Shown piece after piece: positions 1 through 4,660 of a stretch of 5,135 nucleotides of DNA. Source of the stretch: JALZHR01 sp036389695. Its GTDB lineage: Bacteria > Acidobacteriota > Blastocatellia > Pyrinomonadales > Pyrinomonadaceae. Position numbers and translations under genes: made by a program. Under the pieces are notes generated by a model. It was not told the DNA's origin. It saw nothing but the letters and a program-made list of their open reading frames with translations, and ran no database searches. The stretch lies in the NCBI GenBank assembly GCA_036389695.1, contig DASVWG010000235.1:1-5135 (forward strand), read 5' to 3'. Position 1 is the first letter of the stretch. Each line of letters starts with the position of its first letter.

Positions 1-25
1 ATTTTTAAAATTATTTTCCGGTTCC

Positions 26-60
26 AATCTAAAATCTAAAATCTAAAATCTAAAATCTAT
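26..60. repeat. Five tandem 7-bp units (AATCTAA) just upstream of fabH
   Basis: Seen directly: units at 26-32, 33-39, 40-46 and 47-53 are identical (AATCTAA) and 54-60 is AATCTAT, ending two bases before the fabH ATG. The array occupies the place where a Shine-Dalgarno sequence should be and contains no purine-rich ribosome-binding motif. At the other junctions in this window similar arrays form the right arm of an inverted repeat. By analogy a left arm of TTAGATT-type units probably lies just upstream of the window, but it is not visible here. Confidence 0.9.
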
Positions 61-62
61 CT

Positions 63-1046
63 ATGTCACAAAACGCAGGCATCATCGGAATGGGACACGC
101 TTATCCGAGCGGGATTCTGACCAATGCCGATTTGGAAAAAATCGTCGAGACTTCCGATGAATGGATAACTTCGCGCACCGGCATCAAACAGCGCCATAAA
201 GCCGCCGACAACGAATACACTTCGCAATTCGGGACCTTAGCGGCGCGTCAGGCGCTGGAACGCTCCGGTTTAAAACCGGAAGACATCGATATTATCATCT
301 GCGCGACGACGACGCCCGACCAGATTATGCCTTCGACCGGCGCGCTGATACAGGCGCAAATCGGCGCGACCAACGCGGCGGGAATGGACGTTTTCGCGGC
401 TTGTTCCGGCTTTATTTACGGCATCACGATGGTCGAATCGATGATTAAAACCGGGCAGATTAGATATGCTCTGGTCATCGGCGCGGAAGTTTTGACGAAA
501 TACGTCGATTATACCGACCGCGGCACGTGCGTCATTTTCGGCGACGGCGCTGGCGCGGCAGTTTTGGGTCCGGTCGAAGAAGGCAAGGGAATTTTAGCCA
601 CCAAAATCCGCTCCGACGGTCGCTACGAAGAACAGCTTTACGCGCCCGGCGGCGGCACGAAACTCGGCACATCGCACAAAACCATCGACGACCGGATGCA
701 CTTTTTTAAGATGAAAGGCAACGAGCTTTTCAAAGTCGCCGTGCGCTCGATGGCGGAAGTTTCGGCGGAAATGCTTGCAAAGGCGGGTTATACGGTTGAC
801 GATGTCGATTTGGTGATTCCGCATCAGGCGAATCAGCGCATCACGGATGCCGTCGCTTCGCGTCTGGGCGTGCCGGAAGAAAAAGTTTATTCAAACATCG
901 CCGAACACGGCAACACTTCGTCGGCTTCAATCCCGATTGCGCTCGACGAATGCATCGAAGCCGGAAAAATCAAAGAGGGAAGCCTGGTTTTGCTGACCGC
1001 CTTCGGCGGCGGCGTGACGTGGGGCGGAACTTTAATGAGATTTTAG
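63..1046 (+). CDS. fabH: Beta-ketoacyl-ACP synthase III (FabH)
   Basis: FabH starts type II fatty-acid synthesis in the cytosol by condensing an acyl-CoA (acetyl-CoA or a branched primer) with malonyl-ACP. The protein is 327 residues, a normal length for the family, with a thiolase fold. The catalytic triad is visible: Cys114 in the FAACSGF motif, His254 in IPHQAN and Asn284 in EHGNTSSAS. GDGAGA at 160-165 and the C-terminal AFGGGVTWG glycine-rich stretch are also typical. The start is supported because the N-terminal AGIIGMG strand begins at once, as in other FabH proteins. No Shine-Dalgarno is present; the ATG follows a heptamer array by two bases. It is the first visible gene of a fabH-fabD-acpP-fabF cluster; in many bacteria plsX lies upstream, which cannot be checked here. 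Primer preference (straight or branched chain) cannot be read from the sequence with confidence. Confidence 0.97.
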   Translation: MSQNAGIIGMGHAYPSGILTNADLEKIVETSDEWITSRTGIKQRHKAADNEYTSQFGTLAARQALERSGLKPEDIDIIICATTTPDQIMPSTGALIQAQIGATNAAGMDVFAACSGFIYGITMVESMIKTGQIRYALVIGAEVLTKYVDYTDRGTCVIFGDGAGAAVLGPVEEGKGILATKIRSDGRYEEQLYAPGGGTKLGTSHKTIDDRMHFFKMKGNELFKVAVRSMAEVSAEMLAKAGYTVDDVDLVIPHQANQRITDAVASRLGVPEEKVYSNIAEHGNTSSASIPIALDECIEAGKIKEGSLVLLTAFGGGVTWGGTLMRF

Positions 1047-1070
1047 TCCTTCGTCCTTCGTCATTCGTCC

Positions 1071-1092
1071 TTTGCGAGTATCGACTCGCGAA
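1071..1092 (+). other. Small hairpin inside the loop of the fabH-fabD inverted repeat
   Basis: TTTGCGAGT (1071-1079) can pair with ACTCGCGAA (1084-1092) around the loop ATCG, giving nine pairs including one G-U wobble. It overlaps the inner end of the heptamer left arm, so it would compete with the last four pairs of the larger 18-bp stem. No T-run follows, so it does not look like an intrinsic terminator. Function unknown; it may simply nucleate the larger structure or offer an alternative fold. Confidence 0.5.
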
Positions 1093-1108
1093 GTAGACGT
1101 TGAAAGCG

Positions 1109-1127
1109 AAGGACAAGGGACAAAGGA
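1109..1127 (+). promoter_or_regulatory. Repeat-borne purine-rich ribosome-binding region of fabD
   Basis: Three Shine-Dalgarno-like cores lie 7 bp apart because each is part of a heptamer: AAGGA (1109-1113), AAGGGA (1115-1120) and AAAGGA (1122-1127). The middle one is 10 bases before the fabD ATG and is the best placed; the last is only 3 bases away. This is the only repeat array in the window whose right arm carries GGA, so here the repeat itself probably supplies the ribosome-binding site. Inferred from sequence and spacing. Confidence 0.55.
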
Positions 1128-1130
1128 CGA

Positions 1131-2063
1131 ATGACGAAAATCGCTTTTATATTTCCCGGTCAAGGCTCGCAAGCGGTCGGCATGGGCAAGGATTTATACG
1201 ATAACTTTGCCGCTTCGCGCGAAGTTTTCGACGAAGCCGACGACGCGCTGGGCTTTAAATTGTCCGAGATGTGTTTTGCGGGCGACGAAGCCGATTTGCA
1301 GCTGACGGCGAACACTCAGCCGGCGATTTTGACGACGTCCGTCGCGGCGTTTCGCGCGATGGAAGCGGAAGGTTTTCCGTCGCCGGATTACGTCGCCGGA
1401 CATAGTTTGGGCGAATATTCGGCGCTGGTCGCGGCGGGCGCGATGAGCTTTGCGGACGCCGTCAGAACGGTGCGCAAGCGCGGAACTTATATGCAGGAAG
1501 CCGTTCCGGTCGGCGTCGGCGCGATGGCGGCGATTCTCGGTCTGCCGCTCGAAACAGTTGAAATTGCTTGCCGCGATGCTGCCGAAACGCAAGTTTGCAG
1601 TCCGGCGAATATTAATTCGCCCGCGCAAATCGTGATTGCGGGAAACACGGAAGCCGTTGACCGGGCGATTGAATTGTTAAAGGCACGCGGCGCGAAACGG
1701 GCGATAAAATTGAATGTTTCCGCGCCTTTTCATTGCGCGCTGATGCTTCCGGCGCAGGAAAGACTGGCGCAGGATTTACAGGAAATTAATTTCAGCGATT
1801 TGAGATTTCCGATTATCGAAAACGTTTCCGCCGCAGCGAACGCGAAAGGCGAGCGCGTCAGCACGGCGCTGACCGAACAGGTTTCAAAGCCCGTGCGCTG
1901 GGCGCAATCGGTGGAAAATCTGATAACCGAAGGGGTCGAAACGTTTGTCGAGACGGGCGCGGGAAAAATTTTATCGGGTTTGGTTCGCCAAATTAACCGC
2001 GATGTTCGTTGTTTGAACGTCGAAAATTTTGATAGTTTAAAACAAGCAGTACCAACGCTATAA
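1131..2063 (+). CDS. fabD: Malonyl-CoA:ACP transacylase (FabD)
   Basis: FabD transfers the malonyl group from malonyl-CoA to the phosphopantetheine arm of AcpP, making the extender unit used by FabH and FabF. At 310 residues it is a standard-length single-domain protein. Seen in the sequence: FPGQGSQ at 8-14 (oxyanion-hole Gln11), the nucleophile elbow GHSLGE at 90-95 with Ser92, Arg117 which binds the malonyl carboxylate, catalytic His201 in SAPFHCALM, and Gln250. These positions coincide with the E. coli numbering as I recall it. The start is fixed by the conserved N-terminal strand (MTKIAFIFPGQG); the ATG is embedded in a heptamer of the upstream inverted repeat. The gene ends 24 bases before acpP. 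fabG, which commonly sits between fabD and acpP, is missing from this position. Nothing looks damaged. Confidence 0.97.
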   Translation: MTKIAFIFPGQGSQAVGMGKDLYDNFAASREVFDEADDALGFKLSEMCFAGDEADLQLTANTQPAILTTSVAAFRAMEAEGFPSPDYVAGHSLGEYSALVAAGAMSFADAVRTVRKRGTYMQEAVPVGVGAMAAILGLPLETVEIACRDAAETQVCSPANINSPAQIVIAGNTEAVDRAIELLKARGAKRAIKLNVSAPFHCALMLPAQERLAQDLQEINFSDLRFPIIENVSAAANAKGERVSTALTEQVSKPVRWAQSVENLITEGVETFVETGAGKILSGLVRQINRDVRCLNVENFDSLKQAVPTL

Positions 2064-2070
2064 ATTTAAC

Positions 2071-2082
2071 AGGAGAAGAGAG
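2071..2082 (+). promoter_or_regulatory. Canonical Shine-Dalgarno of acpP
   Basis: AGGAGAAGAGAG lies in the 24-bp fabD-acpP gap. AGGAG (2071-2075) is 12 bases before the ATG and the purine tract continues closer. It shows that this organism can use ordinary Shine-Dalgarno sites, which makes their absence at the repeat-filled fabF and etfA junctions more notable. A strong site fits the high expression expected of acyl carrier protein. Confidence 0.75.
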
Positions 2083-2087
2083 TTGTT

Positions 2088-2333
2088 ATGGCAGATTCAG
2101 CCGTTCAGGAAAAAATCAAACAGATTATCGTTGACGAACTTGGGGTGGACGAAGCGGAAGTTACGGAAAACGCCCGCTTTATCGAAGATTTGGGCGCGGA
2201 TTCGCTCGATTTGGTCGAACTCGTGATGCGTTTTGAAGAAGAATTCGGCATCGAAATTCCCGACGAAGATGCGGAAAAAATTCAAAGCGTCCGCGACGCC
2301 TACAGCTACGTCGAGCAGCACAAAAAGGATTAG
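2088..2333 (+). CDS. acpP: Acyl carrier protein (AcpP)
   Basis: AcpP is the small acidic carrier that holds growing acyl chains as thioesters and hands them to all enzymes of the cytosolic type II system. The 81-residue protein has the usual four-helix layout and length. The phosphopantetheine attachment site is Ser39 in LGADSLDLVEL, the classic DSL motif at the start of helix II, the helix used for partner recognition. Helix II is followed by the acidic FEEEFGIEIPDEDAEKI segment. The start is supported by the AGGAG sequence upstream and by the family's short N-terminus. Holo-ACP synthase is required for activation but is not in the window. The stop codon is followed at once by a heptamer inverted repeat leading to fabF. 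Confidence 0.98.
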   Translation: MADSAVQEKIKQIIVDELGVDEAEVTENARFIEDLGADSLDLVELVMRFEEEFGIEIPDEDAEKIQSVRDAYSYVEQHKKD

Positions 2334-2420
2334 TAAATAGTAAATCGTGAATCGTAAATAGAAGTTGATTTTATATTAACCGAATCTATTTACGATTTAC
2401 GATTCACGATTCACAAAAAT
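2334..2420. repeat. Inverted 7-bp repeat array filling the acpP-fabF junction
   Basis: Seen directly: the left arm, starting at the base after the acpP stop, has units TAAATAG, TAAATCG, TGAATCG and TAAATAG (2334-2361). The right arm has CTATTTA, CGATTTA, CGATTCA and CGATTCA (2386-2413), followed by CAAAAAT and then the fabF ATG. The arms pair over 28 positions with 24 Watson-Crick matches plus one G-U wobble, around a 24-base AT-rich spacer (2362-2385). The whole 87-bp gap is used by this structure. There is no T-run after the right arm and no Shine-Dalgarno sequence. It is therefore unlikely to be a simple terminator and more likely an RNA hairpin or a selfish or structural repeat. Confidence 0.93.
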
Positions 2421-3662
2421 ATGAAACGTCGTGTTGTAGTAACAGGGCTCGGTTTAGTCACGCCGTGCGGAAACGATGTTCCGACCACGTGGAACGCGCT
2501 TTTGCGGGGCGAAAGCGGTGTTGACTACATCAAAAAATTCGATACGGAAAAGTTTCCGGTCAAATTTGCCGCCGAGGTCAAAGATTTTGACCCGCTCAGC
2601 TTTCTGGATAAGAAAGAAGCGCGGCGAATGGGCGGATTTACACATTTTGCCATCGCCGCTTCGGACGAAGCCATCAAGCACAGCGGCTTGGTGATTGACG
2701 ATTCCAACGCCGAAATGGTCGGAACTTATATCAGTTCCGGCATCGGCGATTTCTGGGCGATTGAGCGCGAGCACGACAAAATGCTTTCGGGCGGACCCGA
2801 CCGCGTTTCGCCGTTTTTCATCCCGCAGTCAATCGTCAATCTTGCGTCGGGCAACGTCTCGATTCGTCACGGCGCGAAAGGTCCGAACACGGCGACGGCG
2901 ACGGCTTGCGCGGCGGGCGCACACGCCATCGGCGACAGTTTTCGCATTATCGAGCGCGGCGATGCCGACGTAATGATTTGCGGCGGCGCGGAAAGCGCGA
3001 TTACGCCGATGTCGGCGGCGGGCTTTGCGGCGATGCGCGCGCTTTCAACCCGCAACGACGACCCGAAAAGGGCGTCGCGCCCGTTTGACGCCGAGCGCGA
3101 CGGTTTCGTCATGGGCGAAGGCGCAGGCATCGTGATTCTCGAAGAACTGGAATTTGCCAAAGCGCGCGGCGCGAAGATTTACGCCGAAATCGTCGGCTAC
3201 GGAATGAGCGGCGACGCTTTTCACATCACCGCGCCGGACGAAACCGGCTCGGGTCCGCGCCGCGTGATGCTGAAAGCGATTAAAGACGCCGGAATCACGC
3301 CCGAACAAATCGGCTATATCAACGCGCATGGAACTTCGACGCCGTATAACGACAAGTTTGAGACGCTCGCCATCAGACAGGTTTTCGGCGATTACGCATA
3401 TAATCTGCCGGTCAGCTCGACCAAGTCGATGACCGGACACGCGCTGGGCGCGGCGGGCGGAATCGAAGCGGTTTTCTCGGTTCTCTCGATTTACAACAAA
3501 ACGCTTCTGCCGACCATTAATTACGAATTTCCCGACCCGGATTGCGATTTGGATTACGTGCCGAACGAGCCGCGTCAAAAAGAAGTCGAATACGCGCTGT
3601 CAAACAGCTTCGGCTTCGGCGGAACAAACGCGTGCCTGATTTTCAAGCGGTACGAAGAATAG
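2421..3662 (+). CDS. fabF: Beta-ketoacyl-ACP synthase II (FabF)
   Basis: FabF performs the elongating Claisen condensation of acyl-ACP with malonyl-ACP in the cytosol. The 413-residue length is the same as E. coli FabF. The Cys-His-His triad plus lysine is visible: Cys163 in TATACAAGAHAIGD, His303 in INAHGTST, Lys335 in SSTKSMTGH and His340 in the same motif. The C-terminal NSFGFGGTNA loop (395-404) is the conserved glycine-rich gating region. The start gives the typical MKRRVVVTGLG N-terminus. A histidine at the second triad position (His303) marks a true condensing enzyme rather than a chain-length-factor-like paralogue. FabB is less likely given length and the clustering with acpP, although the two cannot be separated by motif alone. 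No Shine-Dalgarno precedes the ATG; CAAAAAT from the repeat array does. The gene is followed by a strong terminator, so the fab unit ends here. Confidence 0.97.
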   Translation: MKRRVVVTGLGLVTPCGNDVPTTWNALLRGESGVDYIKKFDTEKFPVKFAAEVKDFDPLSFLDKKEARRMGGFTHFAIAASDEAIKHSGLVIDDSNAEMVGTYISSGIGDFWAIEREHDKMLSGGPDRVSPFFIPQSIVNLASGNVSIRHGAKGPNTATATACAAGAHAIGDSFRIIERGDADVMICGGAESAITPMSAAGFAAMRALSTRNDDPKRASRPFDAERDGFVMGEGAGIVILEELEFAKARGAKIYAEIVGYGMSGDAFHITAPDETGSGPRRVMLKAIKDAGITPEQIGYINAHGTSTPYNDKFETLAIRQVFGDYAYNLPVSSTKSMTGHALGAAGGIEAVFSVLSIYNKTLLPTINYEFPDPDCDLDYVPNEPRQKEVEYALSNSFGFGGTNACLIFKRYEE

Positions 3663-3668
3663 CTATCC

Positions 3669-3717
3669 GATGCGTTCGATTGCCCCGGCGCGGCGATTGA
3701 GCGCATTTGTTTTATTT
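3669..3717 (+). terminator. Rho-independent terminator after fabF
   Basis: Bases 3670-3684 pair with 3692-3706 to give a 15-bp stem (12 Watson-Crick pairs, 3 G-U wobbles), extendable by one wobble at 3669/3707, with a 7-base GC-rich loop (CCGGCGC). A T-rich tail (TTTGTTTTATTT, 3706-3717) follows directly. The stem begins 7 bases after the fabF stop. The wobble pairs strengthen only the + strand transcript, which fits termination of the fab operon in that direction. Position and form separate the fab genes from etfBA. Confidence 0.85.
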
Positions 3718-3719
3718 GC

Positions 3720-3739
3720 TGAATGAATGGTCATTCATT
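3720..3739. promoter_or_regulatory. Palindromic operator candidate upstream of etfB (FadR/TetR-family type)
   Basis: TGAATGAATGGTCATTCA (3720-3737) is a palindrome with perfect 7-bp arms and a 4-bp centre. Because of an internal 4-bp repeat it can also be read as AATGAATG-GT-CATTCATT (3722-3739). From memory, the Bacillus subtilis FadR (YsiA) box has the form TGAATGA-NTAN-TCATTCA; both arms and the spacing match here, with one deviation in the centre. That TetR-family repressor is released by long-chain acyl-CoA and controls beta-oxidation genes including etfBA. The site lies 76 bases before etfB and just past the fab terminator, as expected for an operator of the etf promoter. The regulator itself is not in the window. 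Confidence 0.7.
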
Positions 3740-3749
3740 TTCGGTGGAA

Positions 3750-3813
3750 GTTTTTATCTAAACCGTTTACAATTTTTGAAATTCACAATCTGTTTATTTT
3801 GAAATAAAAATTT
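3750..3813 (+). promoter_or_regulatory. AT-rich leader with probable etfB promoter
   Basis: The stretch between the palindrome and etfB is strongly AT-rich, and the upstream terminator implies a new promoter hereabouts. Possible elements are TTTACA (3766-3771) or TTGAAA (3776-3781) as -35 boxes; TTGAAA is 18 bp from a weak -10-like TGAAAT (3800-3805), which would give a very short or absent leader. None is convincing, and no Shine-Dalgarno sequence is seen before the etfB ATG. Location is inferred; the exact boxes are uncertain. Confidence 0.3.
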
Positions 3814-4584
3814 ATGAAAATAGTCGTTTTAATGAAACAAGTTGCCAACAAGGACGCGATTTTGCGGATTGGCAGAGACGAAAAATGGATTGAAGAAGCC
3901 GATTTGTCATACGTCACGAACGAATCCGACGGCTACGCTTTGGAAGAGGCGCTGCGTCTGAAGGAAAAGAAAGGCGCGGGCGAAGTCATCGTCTGCTCGC
4001 TCGGACCCCGGCGCGCGCAATCGACCATCAAAGACGCTCTGGCGCGAGGCGCCGACCGCGCGATTCACATCGTCGTCGATGAGGCGAATCAGCTTTCGCC
4101 GTTTCAGATTGCGAAAACCATCGCCGGCGCGATTCGCGACGAAAGCGCCGATTTGGTGATGACCGGCTTGCAGTCCGACGATAACAGCTACGGTCAGACG
4201 GGCGTGATTCTGGCTGAGCTTTTAGGAATTCCGCACGCGACCATCGTTATCGAGGTCGATGCTTCGGGCGCGGATTTTCGCGTCAAGCGCGAGCTGGAAA
4301 GCGGTTGGTATCAATGGTTTACGTATCCTCTGCCGTCGCTTCTGACGATTCAATCCGGCATCTCGCAAATCCGCTACGCCAGCTTAAAAGGCATTATGGC
4401 GGCGAAGAAAAAGGAAATCCGCGAAGTCACGCCGACGATTGAAAGCTTCGGCTCGGCGCAGAAAATTCAAAAAGTTTATCTGCCGCTCAAAACCAAGCAA
4501 ACGCAGATTCTCGGCGGCGGCGACACGAAAAAAGGCGCGGCTGAACTGGTCGAAAAATTGAAAACGGAGGTTCGCGTTCTGTAG
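3814..4584 (+). CDS. etfB: Electron transfer flavoprotein, beta subunit
   Basis: EtfB pairs with EtfA to form a soluble FAD-containing heterodimer that accepts electrons from acyl-CoA and related dehydrogenases and passes them to the quinone pool through ETF:quinone oxidoreductase. At 256 residues the length is normal. Seen: the N-terminal KIVVLMKQV strand, NESDGYALEEALRLKE (36-51), the nucleotide-loop segment LQSDDNSYGQTG (119-130), a region corresponding to the ETF-beta signature (157-178, VKRELESGWYQ to PSLLT), and RYASLKGIMAAKKK (187-200). Leu191 in the last motif aligns with the dehydrogenase-recognition leucine of human ETF. The signature region is somewhat divergent: SGWYQWFTYPL replaces the usual acidic or glycine-rich EGG-type stretch. 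GQTG resembles the classical non-bifurcating type more than the AQVG of bifurcating ETFs; this is a tentative reading. etfA follows after a 76-bp repeat-filled gap. Upstream lie a terminator and a FadR-like palindrome. Confidence 0.93.
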   Translation: MKIVVLMKQVANKDAILRIGRDEKWIEEADLSYVTNESDGYALEEALRLKEKKGAGEVIVCSLGPRRAQSTIKDALARGADRAIHIVVDEANQLSPFQIAKTIAGAIRDESADLVMTGLQSDDNSYGQTGVILAELLGIPHATIVIEVDASGADFRVKRELESGWYQWFTYPLPSLLTIQSGISQIRYASLKGIMAAKKKEIREVTPTIESFGSAQKIQKVYLPLKTKQTQILGGGDTKKGAAELVEKLKTEVRVL

Positions 4585-4660
4585 TAAATCGTAAATAGTG
4601 AATCGTGAATGGAAAAGACGATTTACAATTAACGATTAACGATTAACGATTTACAAAATT
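4585..4660. repeat. Inverted 7-bp repeat array filling the etfB-etfA junction
   Basis: Seen directly: starting at the base after the etfB stop, left-arm units are TAAATCG, TAAATAG, TGAATCG and TGAATGG (4585-4612). After AAAAGA come the right-arm units CGATTTA, CAATTAA, CGATTAA, CGATTAA and CGATTTA (4619-4653), then CAAAATT and the etfA ATG. The outermost units pair perfectly (4585-4591 with 4647-4653), and the 28-bp arms match at 23 positions in that register. Unit sequences and the final CAAAATT resemble the acpP-fabF array, so the two belong to one repeat family. No Shine-Dalgarno and no terminator T-run are present. Confidence 0.93.

Larger units (their letters stand above)
1047..1141. repeat. 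Inverted 7-bp repeat array filling the fabH-fabD junction and overlapping the fabD start
   Basis: Seen directly: the left arm starts at the base after the fabH stop with units TCCTTCG, TCCTTCG, TCATTCG and TCCTTTG (1047-1074). The right arm has units CGAAGGA, CAAGGGA, CAAAGGA, CGAATGA and the start of another (1107-1141). Bases 1057-1074 and 1121-1138 form a perfect 18-bp inverted repeat. The fabD ATG (1131-1133) lies inside the unit CGAATGA, so the repeat runs into the coding sequence. In mRNA the pairing would close a long stem over the fabD start and its purine-rich ribosome-binding region. This is inferred from complementarity, not from a folding calculation. Confidence 0.92.

Noticed and set aside
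26..60. AATCTAA array as a sequencing or assembly artefact
   Set aside because: Other loci in the window have comparable but sequence-distinct 7-bp arrays with complementary arms and intact flanking genes, which an artefact would not explain.
1194..1628. 144-codon open frame on the minus strand inside fabD
   Set aside because: Antisense to conserved fabD coding sequence, arginine-rich composition and no ribosome-binding or domain evidence.
2334..2413. Heptamer arrays as a CRISPR array
   Set aside because: Units are 7 bp, contiguous and inverted between arms, with no spacers of regular length and no cas genes.
2334..2420. acpP-fabF hairpin as an intrinsic terminator
   Set aside because: The stem is AT-rich, no T-run follows the right arm, and the fabF start codon comes only 7 bases after it.
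3045..3578. 177-codon open frame on the minus strand inside fabF
   Set aside because: It is antisense to a complete, motif-rich fabF and its translation is arginine/valine-rich with no recognisable domain; this is typical of a shadow frame in GC-rich codon usage.
4585..4653. Heptamer arrays as DnaA boxes or a replication origin
   Set aside because: Units do not match TTATNCACA, the arrays occur at several ordinary gene junctions, and no dnaA, dnaN or similar genes are nearby.
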